From: Streptomyces endocoffeicus
GTDB taxonomy: Bacteria; Actinomycetota; Actinomycetes; Streptomycetales; Streptomycetaceae
Length of the DNA: 64,000 nucleotides
Direction: 5' to 3'
Assembly (NCBI RefSeq): GCF_016741935.1
Contig: NZ_JAERRG010000001.1
Location: 558,001 to 622,000 of the forward strand
The stretch's first letter is position 1; each line of letters opens with the position of its first letter. This document shows positions 25,997-33,360 of this stretch, one piece after another. The notes below the pieces were generated by a model that saw only the letters and a list, made by a program, of their open reading frames with translations, searched no databases and had not been told where the DNA came from. The translations under genes and the position numbers were made by a program.

Positions 25997-26722
25997 ATGG
26001 CCGAACGTGACCTCCCGCTGTACGAGCAGATCCGCCGGGAGCTGGAGGGCAACATCCGGGGCGGCCGGTGGCAGCCGGGGACCCGGGTGCCCACCGAGGC
26101 CGAGCTCGGAGAACGGTTCGGTGTCTCGCGGATCACCGTGCAGCGCGCGCTGCGCGAGCTCGTGGACGCCGGGCTGGTCGTCCGGTACCGCAGGCACGGC
26201 ACGTTCGTCGCACAGACCACCGATGAGGAGAATCTGCTCCGCGCCGCGGGCGTGCTGACCAGCGGGCCCGAGGCCCACGGCGACCACCGGGTGATCAGCG
26301 CCAAGGTCCTGCCCGCGGGCGGCGCGGCGCTGCGGCTGCCGGGCCTGGACGACAACGACGCCGTCGTACAGCTCGATCGCCACAAGCTCAGTCCCGACGG
26401 CGGCCGCGTGACCGGCACGGAGCTCGCCGTGCTGCCCTTCCGATTCGCCCCCGACCTGCTCGACCAGGATCTGGTCACCATCACGAGCCATATGTACCTC
26501 CGCGACCGCGGCGTGTCACTGCGGCGCTCGCGGCTCTACGTGGAGCCGTACTCCCTGGACGAGGAGCACGCCGAGCTCTTCGGCCTGAAGCCGGGTACCG
26601 CGGTCTTCCGCTGGCTGCGCACTACCTGGGCGGAGAACGACGAGGTGGTCGAACACCTCGAAATGATCCTGCCGACCGACACCTCCCGCTTCTATGTGGA
26701 GACCTCTCTCCAAGGCCGCTGA
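25997..26722 (+). CDS. GntR-family regulator with UTRA domain (HutC subfamily)
   Basis: 241 residues from ATG 25997. The GntR winged helix is typical: L-P-L-Y-E-Q-I-R-R-E-L, P-G-T-R-V-P-T-E-A-E-L-G-E-R-F-G-V-S-R-I-T-V-Q-R-A-L. The C-terminal ligand domain (about 75-238) fits UTRA. The gene lies directly before the polyamine-type importer genes in the same direction, so it probably represses them until a substrate binds. The 136 bases after it hold a strongly C/T-rich tract and then a GCAGGAGG ribosome site. Confidence 0.9.
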   Translation: MAERDLPLYEQIRRELEGNIRGGRWQPGTRVPTEAELGERFGVSRITVQRALRELVDAGLVVRYRRHGTFVAQTTDEENLLRAAGVLTSGPEAHGDHRVISAKVLPAGGAALRLPGLDDNDAVVQLDRHKLSPDGGRVTGTELAVLPFRFAPDLLDQDLVTITSHMYLRDRGVSLRRSRLYVEPYSLDEEHAELFGLKPGTAVFRWLRTTWAENDEVVEHLEMILPTDTSRFYVETSLQGR

Positions 26723-26858
26723 CCCCTGTTCGCTTCGCCACCGAACCGTTTCCCCGCTTCCTCTCCCTCCCTCCCCGGTCGCCCCTCGTTTCCCCCTTCC
26801 CTCCCGCCTCCTCCGGTCGCGGGAACGGCACTTCCATCTCTTATCGCAGGAGGTAGCC

Positions 26859-27938
26859 ATGCCATCCCCCCGATCAGCCCTGCCCACCCTGTGTGCCGTG
26901 ACCAGTGCCCTGGCGCTCACCGTCGCCGCCACCGGCTGCGGCGCCCCCAACCCCTCCGCCGGTGGCGGCAAGGGAGGCGCCCTGGTGGTGGCCGGCTACG
27001 GCGGCTCGTTCGAGACGGCGTTCCGCGACTCGGTCCTGCCCGCGTTCGAGAAGAGCTGCGGCTGCAAGGTCACCTACATCCCCGGCTCCTCCACCGACAC
27101 CGTCGCCAAGCTCAAGGCGCAGCGCGCCAATCCGCAGATCGACGTGGCGCTGGTGGACGACGGTCCCCAGGCGCAGGCGCTGGAGGCCGGGCTGCTCGCG
27201 TCGATCGACACCAAGGTGGTGCCGGTGGACGATGTGGTGAAGATCGCCCGGATGGAGAACGACTCGGGGGTGGGGTTCGGGCTGACCGCCACGGGCATCG
27301 CCTACAACCCCGAGTGGTTCGAGGATCATGGCATCCCCAAGCCCACCACCTGGGAGGATCTGGCCAACCCCAAGCTCAGGGACAAGGTGGTCCTCCCCTC
27401 GATCACCAACACCTATGGGGTGGGGCTGCTGGTCGGCGCGGCCAAGGCGAACGGCGGCTCGGAGGAGGATGTCGACCCCGGTCTCACGGCGGTCAAGAAG
27501 ATCGCCAAGAACGCGGCGACGTTCGACACCACCGCCGATGTGTCCAACTACTTCCTCCAGGGCCAGGCCGCCGCCTCGGTGTGGGGGGTGTCGCGGACCT
27601 CGACGCTGGCGGAGCAGGACTTCCCGATCGAGTTCGTCTACCCCGAGGACGGTGCGATCGGCCTGGTGACCACTGCGAACGTGGTCAAGAAGGCACCGCA
27701 TGAGGAGCTGGCCCAGAAGTTCGTCGCCCATCTGCTGGAAGCGTCCGTCCAGCGGGCGCTCGCCAAGGCGACCTACGACGGCTCGGTGGTCCAGGGCGTC
27801 AAGGAGGACCCCGCCCTGAGGAACAAGGTCGTCAGCACCGACAAGGTGGACTCCCTGCTGAAGCTCGACTGGAAGACCATCAACAAGAACCGCTCCGCCT
27901 GGACCGACAAGTGGAACAAGCAGGTGGAGAGCAAGTGA
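26859..27938 (+). CDS. Substrate-binding lipoprotein of polyamine-type ABC importer
   Basis: 359 residues from ATG 26859, placed by the perfect GCAGGAGGTAGCC before it. The signal ends V-A-A-T-G-C, a lipobox. The fold is that of PotD/family 1 binding proteins: G-Y-G-G-S-F-E-T-A-F, P-Q-I-D-V-A-L-V-D-D-G, and P-T-T-W-E-D-L. Extracellular; probable ligands are polyamines or related compounds. It heads a four-gene importer operon, with the stop overlapping the ATPase start (GTGA). Confidence 0.92.
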   Translation: MPSPRSALPTLCAVTSALALTVAATGCGAPNPSAGGGKGGALVVAGYGGSFETAFRDSVLPAFEKSCGCKVTYIPGSSTDTVAKLKAQRANPQIDVALVDDGPQAQALEAGLLASIDTKVVPVDDVVKIARMENDSGVGFGLTATGIAYNPEWFEDHGIPKPTTWEDLANPKLRDKVVLPSITNTYGVGLLVGAAKANGGSEEDVDPGLTAVKKIAKNAATFDTTADVSNYFLQGQAAASVWGVSRTSTLAEQDFPIEFVYPEDGAIGLVTTANVVKKAPHEELAQKFVAHLLEASVQRALAKATYDGSVVQGVKEDPALRNKVVSTDKVDSLLKLDWKTINKNRSAWTDKWNKQVESK

Positions 27939-29128
27939 CCGCGGGGACGGACACCGTGGGCAAGGAGAGCGCGCCGACCGGGACGGACACCGCCACACGG
28001 GCCGGGAGCACCCGCGGGCGGCTGGTCCTCAAGGGGATCCACAAGGCCCTCGGCGGCAAGGAGGTCGTCCGTGGCATCGACCTGACGATGGAGCCCGGGG
28101 AGTTCCTCACCCTGCTCGGCCCGTCGGGATGCGGCAAGAGCACCACGCTGAACATGGTGGCGGGCCATCTGCTGCCCGACTCCGGCGTGGTGGAGGTGGA
28201 CGGCCGCGACATCACCCGGCTCCCGGCGAACCGGCGGGCCATGGGCATGGTGTTCCAGTCGTACGCCCTCTTCCCCCATATGACGGTGGCGGAGAACATC
28301 GCGTTCGGCCTGCGGATGCGCAAGGTCGGCGCGGCCCGGCGCCGGCGCAGGGCGGCCGAGGCCCTGGAACTGGTGGGGCTCGACGGCATGGGCGAGCGCT
28401 TCCCGCGCCAGCTCTCCGGCGGGCAGCGGCAGCGCACGGCCCTGGCCAGGGCGCTGATCGTGGAGCCCGATCTGCTGCTGCTCGACGAGCCGTTCTCCAA
28501 CCTCGACGCCCAGCTCAGGCTGCGTCTGCGCGAGGAGGTCGCCGCCCTCCAGCGCCGGGTGGGCACCACCACGGTCCTGGTCACCCACGATCAGGACGAG
28601 GCGCTCGCGGTGTCGGACCGGATCGCGGTGATGGCCGAGGGGGCGATCCATCAGCTGGACGTCCCCGAGACCGTGTATCTGCGCCCGGCCACGGACTTCG
28701 TGGCGCAGTTCGTCGGCGAGGTCAATGTGCTCGACGGGATCGCGGCGGGGGCGGCCGCCGAGGGACACCGCTGCCGGATCGGTGACACCCACCTCGTCAC
28801 GGCGACACCGGTGGGCACCGCGCCGGGCGACGGCGAGGCGGTACGGCTCTATGTGCGGCCGGAGTCCGTACGGGTGCTGGCCACACCCGAAGCCGTGTCC
28901 GGGCAGGGCCGCTCGGTGAGCACATCCACCCGTACGGCGGCGGAGCCGGGGCTGCCCGGCACCGTCGAGGCCACCCGTTTCCTCGGCACCCGTGTCCGCT
29001 GCGTCGTGGCCACGGCCGCTGGACGCGTCGAGGCCACACTGCCGTTCGGTTCCGAGGTGCCCGCGCTGGGCCAGGAGGTGATCTGCGCATGGCAGCCACA
29101 GCACGCGTCGCTGACGGCACGCCCCTGA
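27935..29128 (+). CDS. Polyamine-type ABC importer ATPase (PotA-like)
   Basis: 397 residues from GTG 27935, overlapping the previous stop. Walker A G-P-S-G-C-G-K-S-T-T, signature L-S-G-G-Q-R-Q-R, Walker B L-L-L-L-D-E-P and the switch His in V-T-H-D-Q-D-E are present. A C-terminal TOBE region runs from about residue 275, as in PotA and related MalK-type ATPases. The gene overlaps the first permease by 40 bases, with that gene's CAGGAGGTG ribosome site inside this one. Confidence 0.93.
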   Translation: MTAGTDTVGKESAPTGTDTATRAGSTRGRLVLKGIHKALGGKEVVRGIDLTMEPGEFLTLLGPSGCGKSTTLNMVAGHLLPDSGVVEVDGRDITRLPANRRAMGMVFQSYALFPHMTVAENIAFGLRMRKVGAARRRRRAAEALELVGLDGMGERFPRQLSGGQRQRTALARALIVEPDLLLLDEPFSNLDAQLRLRLREEVAALQRRVGTTTVLVTHDQDEALAVSDRIAVMAEGAIHQLDVPETVYLRPATDFVAQFVGEVNVLDGIAAGAAAEGHRCRIGDTHLVTATPVGTAPGDGEAVRLYVRPESVRVLATPEAVSGQGRSVSTSTRTAAEPGLPGTVEATRFLGTRVRCVVATAAGRVEATLPFGSEVPALGQEVICAWQPQHASLTARP

Positions 29129-30018
29129 GGCCCGACGGCTCGGCGCCGGCGCCGGCGCCGGGGGTTTCCCGGCCGGTCAGGAAACGCGGCCCGTGGCGTA
29201 CCGGTCTGCTGCTGGCCTCCCCCGCCATCGCGGTGCTCGCGCTGCTCTTCATCGCACCGCTGTTCATGCTGGTGTACAACAGCTTCCGCACCCAGGCGGG
29301 CGATCCCACACTGCACAACTACACGCGGTTCCTCGGGGACTCCTTCTACCGGGATGTGCTGTGGCACACCTTGTGGATCGGCGCGCTGACCACCCTCGGC
29401 TGCCTCGTCGTGGGCTACCCGTTCGCCGTCTATCTGCGCGGCCGCTCCCCCAGGGCGCGCAACTACCTCTCCCTCGTGCTGCTGTCGCCACTGCTCATCT
29501 CCATGGTGACCAGGGCGTACGGATGGCTGGTGCTGCTCGGGCCGAAGGGGCCGATCGCGGACGGATTCCACGCCATGGGCCTGGACGCGCCGAAGATGCT
29601 GTACAACGACACCGCGGTCGTGGTCGGCATGGTGCATGTGATGCTCGCGTACATGGTGCTGCCGCTGATGGGCAGCCTGGACCGGATCGACCCGGCCCTC
29701 ACACCCGCGGCCAAGGGTCTGGGGGCGAGCGGCTGGACGTGTTTCTGGCGGATCACCGTGCCGCTGTCCCTGCCGGGGATGCTCGCCGGTTCGCTGATCG
29801 TGTTCAGCCTGACCGTCTCCAGCTTCGTCACCCCGGCGATCCTGGGCGGGCCCACGGTGAAGCTGATGCCGTACTTCGTCTACACCGAGGCGACGTCCAA
29901 TCTGAACTGGCCGTACGCGGCGGCGATCGGCTTCGTCCTGATCGTGGTGACGACGATTCTGACAGCCGTGTACGCCCGGCTGCTGCGCGGGCGTGGCGGC
30001 AAGGAGGTGTTCGCGTGA
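29089..30018 (+). CDS. Polyamine-type ABC importer permease (PotB-like)
   Basis: 309 residues from ATG 29089. Six membrane helices begin at about residue 40 (L-L-L-A-S-P-A-I-A-V-L-A-L-L-F). The EAA loop reads A-A-K-G-L-G-A-S-G-W-T-C-F-W-R-I-T-V-P-L-S-L-P-G. Motifs V-Y-N-S-F-R and S-P-L-L-I-S are typical of PotB. A GCCGGCGCC-type repeat enriches the start in Ala-Pro. Its stop overlaps the next GTG start. Confidence 0.92.
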   Translation: MAATARVADGTPLRPDGSAPAPAPGVSRPVRKRGPWRTGLLLASPAIAVLALLFIAPLFMLVYNSFRTQAGDPTLHNYTRFLGDSFYRDVLWHTLWIGALTTLGCLVVGYPFAVYLRGRSPRARNYLSLVLLSPLLISMVTRAYGWLVLLGPKGPIADGFHAMGLDAPKMLYNDTAVVVGMVHVMLAYMVLPLMGSLDRIDPALTPAAKGLGASGWTCFWRITVPLSLPGMLAGSLIVFSLTVSSFVTPAILGGPTVKLMPYFVYTEATSNLNWPYAAAIGFVLIVVTTILTAVYARLLRGRGGKEVFA

Positions 30019-30887
30019 CCACGGCAGCGGAATCTGAAGGGTCGACCAGCAAGGTCGCGGGCGAGCCGATCGCCACGGGCGCGGGCGGGCGCGCGAGGCG
30101 CCTGCTCGGAGCCGTGTTCGCCGCGCTCGTCGGCCTGTTCCTGCTGGCGCCCGTGCTGGTGACCATCGCCTCCTCGCTCACCACGACCAGCTACGTCACC
30201 TTCCCGCCCAAGGGGCTGACCCTGCACTGGTACGCGGAGCTGCTGAACCGCCCCGAGTTCCTGGACTCGTTCCTGCTCAGCATCGGCGTGGCGGCGGGAG
30301 CGGCCGCGGTGTCCACGGCGCTCGGGCTCGCCGCGGGGCTGGCCATCCACCGCTATCCGTTTCCGGGGAAGTCGGTGCTGGACAGGCTGTTCTCGAGTGC
30401 GTTCGCCGTGCCGACGATCGTGCTCGGCATCGGGCTGCTCCAGTGGTACGCCCAGCTCGGCATGGCGTCCAGCCCGCTCACCCTGCTGCTGGCGCATCTG
30501 GTGCTGACCGTCCCGTACACCGTGCGCCTGGTGCTGGCCGGGCTCGCCGGGCTCGACCGGTCGGCGGAGCTGGCCGCCGCCGGGCTGGGCGCCAAGGCGC
30601 CGCGGGTGTTCTGGCATGTGACGCTGCCCGCCGTGCGCGGGCCGCTGATCGCGGGGGCGTTCTTCGCCCTGATCACATCCTTCGACGACCTGACGATCGC
30701 GCTGTTCGTGGTGACCACGGACATGCAGACCCTGCCGGTGCGGATCTTCAACTACCTTCAGTACAACTACGACCCGACCGTGACCGCCGTCGGCACCGTG
30801 ATGGTGCTCTTCGCCGCGGTGGCCGTCGTCATCATCGAGCGCGTCGTCGGCGTCGCGCATCTGTTCGGGGCCGACCCCGAGAACTGA
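30015..30887 (+). CDS. Polyamine-type ABC importer permease (PotC-like)
   Basis: 290 residues from GTG 30015 behind AAGGAGGTG. Six helices; the EAA loop is A-A-A-G-L-G-A-K-A-P-R-V-F-W-H-V-T-L-P-A-V-R-G. The region S-F-D-D-L-T-I-A-L-F matches the conserved PotC segment. It completes the GntR-binding protein-ATPase-permease-permease set. A flavoenzyme follows after 23 bases, likely acting on the imported compound. Confidence 0.93.
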   Translation: MTTAAESEGSTSKVAGEPIATGAGGRARRLLGAVFAALVGLFLLAPVLVTIASSLTTTSYVTFPPKGLTLHWYAELLNRPEFLDSFLLSIGVAAGAAAVSTALGLAAGLAIHRYPFPGKSVLDRLFSSAFAVPTIVLGIGLLQWYAQLGMASSPLTLLLAHLVLTVPYTVRLVLAGLAGLDRSAELAAAGLGAKAPRVFWHVTLPAVRGPLIAGAFFALITSFDDLTIALFVVTTDMQTLPVRIFNYLQYNYDPTVTAVGTVMVLFAAVAVVIIERVVGVAHLFGADPEN

Positions 30888-30910
30888 CCTTCGTGCCAAG
30901 GAGGATTCCC

Positions 30911-32068
30911 GTGCGAGTTGTGGTCATCGGAGCCGGAGTGGTGGGCGCGGCGGTGGCGGCGGAGCTGGCCGCGCGTGGCGCCCGGGTCACCGTGCTGGAG
31001 GCCGATCACCCCGGAGCGGGCACCACCGCGAACTCGTTCGCCTGGATCAACAGCGCGAACAAGGAGCCGGAGCCGTACTTCGCGCTCAACCACGCCGGTA
31101 TCCGCGCACACTACGAGTTGGCCGGGGACGGCGCGCCGTGGTTCTTCCCCACCGGAAACCTGGAGTGGGCGGTGACGGACCGGCACAAGGAGGTGCTGGC
31201 CGGGCGGGTGGCACGGCTGAGGGCCCGCGACTACCCGGCGGAGTGGATCACCGCGGAACAGGCCCGGGAGCTGGAGCCGGACCTCGCGCCAACACCGTCC
31301 CACGCCGTGTTCGCCTTCTTCCCCGAGGAGGCGCACACCCTGCCCGTGCTGCTGCTGTCCCGGCTGCTGGGAGCGGCCAGGGACCGTGGCGTGACAGTGG
31401 TCGGCGGCGCCAGGGTGACCGCGATCGAACACGGCACGACCGGAGCCACGGTGATCTGCGCCGACGGCGGCCGCCACCCGGCGGACACGGTGGTGAGCTG
31501 CGCGGGCCGGTGGACACAGGAAGTGGCCCAACTGGCCGGTGCGTACGTCCCCATGGCGGACCCGGATCTCGCGGGCTCGGCCACGGTCGGCTTCCTCGCC
31601 ACCACGGCTCCGGCGGCCGCGCGGCTGTCCCGTGTGCTGACCGGCCCACGGCTGAACGTCCGCCCGGACGGCGGCGGTCGGCTGCTGCTCCAGGCCCTGG
31701 ACCTGGACGCGACGGCGGACCCCGCCGAGCCGTACGCGCCCGACGGCGAGATCGCCACCGCCATGCTGGCCCGCCTGCCCGAGGTGCTGAACGGCGCCGA
31801 GGGCACCGTGGTGGAGAAGGTGCGGGTCGGCCGGCGCGCCATGCCGGGCGACGGTTTCACGGTGGCGGGCTTCCCCTCCGCCGACGTTCCGCTCTTTGTG
31901 GTGGCGACCCACAGCGGCATCACCCTGGCCCCGCTGCTCGGCCGCCTGGTCGCGGACGAGCTCTACGGCAAGGAGTCCCCCCTGCTCAAGGACTTCCGGC
32001 CCAGCCGCTTCACCTCGGGCGCGGCCCTGCCTCCGCCACCTCCGGCCCGCCGCCCGGGCGAACAGTGA
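30911..32068 (+). CDS. FAD-dependent amine/amino-acid oxidase (DadA/DAO family)
   Basis: 385 residues from GTG 30911, with AAGGAGG upstream. The N-terminal FAD fold is clear: V-V-V-I-G-A-G-V-V-G-A-A-V-A, E-A-D, and the C-terminal site G-I-T-L-A-P-L-L-G-R-L. No membrane segment. The family oxidises glycine, D-amino acids, sarcosine or polyamine-like amines. Placed last in the importer operon, it probably starts breakdown of what the transporter brings in; the exact substrate cannot be told. A strong hairpin follows. Confidence 0.88.
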   Translation: MRVVVIGAGVVGAAVAAELAARGARVTVLEADHPGAGTTANSFAWINSANKEPEPYFALNHAGIRAHYELAGDGAPWFFPTGNLEWAVTDRHKEVLAGRVARLRARDYPAEWITAEQARELEPDLAPTPSHAVFAFFPEEAHTLPVLLLSRLLGAARDRGVTVVGGARVTAIEHGTTGATVICADGGRHPADTVVSCAGRWTQEVAQLAGAYVPMADPDLAGSATVGFLATTAPAAARLSRVLTGPRLNVRPDGGGRLLLQALDLDATADPAEPYAPDGEIATAMLARLPEVLNGAEGTVVEKVRVGRRAMPGDGFTVAGFPSADVPLFVVATHSGITLAPLLGRLVADELYGKESPLLKDFRPSRFTSGAALPPPPPARRPGEQ

Positions 32069-32072
32069 GACG

Positions 32073-32099
32073 GGCGCCCGGAGCCGCGCTCCGGGCGCC
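32073..32099. terminator. Perfect 12-bp hairpin between convergent genes
   Basis: GGCGCCCGGAGC and GCTCCGGGCGCC pair around CGC. The site lies just after the flavoenzyme stop and ahead of the convergent esterase end. No U-tract, as is usual in Streptomyces. Confidence 0.8.
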
Positions 32100-32157
32100 T
32101 GAACACGATCGTGGCCCCGCGCCATCCGACCGCCAGGCCCGGCGGGTCGAACGGGTC

Positions 32158-33360
32158 TCAGGGGCCGTCGGCGCAGTCGAGTTTCGTGAGGTCGATGGCG
32201 TCGGCCAGCGCCTGCATCCCCTTGTCGTTGGGGTGCAGATGGTCTCCGTTGTCGAAGAACGGCAGGATGCGCTCGGGGTCGTAGGGGCTGCGCAGGGCGC
32301 GGTCGAAGTCGGTCACCGCGTCGAACTCACCGCTGCCGCGAATGAAGGCGTTGACCTCCTGGCGTACCCGCTCGGCGGCCGCGTCCCATTCGCTCCAGCC
32401 CTTGAAGGGCCCCACGGTGGCACCGACCACGCACCTGCCGGCCGTGTGCGCCCGCTCGATGATCCGGCGGTATCCGGCGATCATGTCCGCGGCGGTGACA
32501 CCGGTGTGCGCCTTGATGTCGTTGACTCCCTCGAAGAGGAACACGGTCCGCACGCCCGGAAGGGACAGCACATCACGGTCGAGCCGGTTCAGGGCGCTCT
32601 GTCCGGCGCCGTCGGCGAGGACCTTGTTGCCGGAGATCCCCTCGTTCGCCACTCCCTTGACATCGGTGGCCGCCTGCCGCAACCGGCGCGCGAGGTAGTC
32701 GGGCCAGCGGCGGTTGAGGTCGGTGGTGGACTGCCAGCCGTCGGTGATGGAGTCGCCGAGCGCGGCCACGGCACCGGTCGCGGCGGAGGTCCGGACGGTG
32801 GCGGCGTCGAGGTAGAACCAGGAGCCGGTGGGGTCCGTCCAGTGCGTGGCGCTCTCCTCCCCCGTGTGGTCGCCCCGGGTCGTGTACGACGTCTGCATCG
32901 CCATCCCGTGGCCCGTCGCCGGACCGGCCGCGTCGGGGGTGTGGAGGCTGACGACCAGGTTGGTGGCGGCGGGCAGGCTGCCGGGCAGGGCGTCGCTGAC
33001 CACCACCTCGCCCGCCGGGATGGTGACGGTGGGCCGGCCGCCGAAGGTCAGCCGCCGGTTGCTGCCCCGCTCCAACTCGGCGCCCGACTTCTGCACGCCG
33101 GCGTAAGAGCTGTCGAGGGTCAGCGGGCGGTCGCCGAAGGCGTTGGAGAGGCGGATGCGCAGATCGCTTCCGCCGACGCTGGTGTGCACGACCATCCGAT
33201 AGCCGCGGTCGGGCGTCCCCTCTCCTACCCGATCCGCGCTCGCCGCCCAGGTGACGACGTCGTGTCGGCCGCCCGCCGCCGCGGCGGGTGTGGCGTGCAG
33301 CGCGGCGGCCGCGAGCAGTACGACGCCCAGGCCACCGACGGCGGCGCGGCGAGCCGTCAT
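32158..33360 (-). CDS. Secreted SGNH/GDSL-type esterase
   Basis: 400 residues from ATG 33360, overlapping the GH95 stop (ATGA). A signal peptide with A-A-A-L-H-A-T-P-A-A-A-A-G is followed by an N-terminal beta domain and the hydrolase domain: block I A-L-G-D-S-I-T-D-G (Ser nucleophile), G-I-S-G-N-K, E-G-V-N-D-I, and block V D-H-L-H-P-N-D with the catalytic Asp and His. It would remove acetyl or similar groups from glycans. Coupling to the GH95 enzyme supports joint action on decorated polysaccharides. Confidence 0.9.
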   Translation of the reverse strand: MTARRAAVGGLGVVLLAAAALHATPAAAAGGRHDVVTWAASADRVGEGTPDRGYRMVVHTSVGGSDLRIRLSNAFGDRPLTLDSSYAGVQKSGAELERGSNRRLTFGGRPTVTIPAGEVVVSDALPGSLPAATNLVVSLHTPDAAGPATGHGMAMQTSYTTRGDHTGEESATHWTDPTGSWFYLDAATVRTSAATGAVAALGDSITDGWQSTTDLNRRWPDYLARRLRQAATDVKGVANEGISGNKVLADGAGQSALNRLDRDVLSLPGVRTVFLFEGVNDIKAHTGVTAADMIAGYRRIIERAHTAGRCVVGATVGPFKGWSEWDAAAERVRQEVNAFIRGSGEFDAVTDFDRALRSPYDPERILPFFDNGDHLHPNDKGMQALADAIDLTKLDCADGP

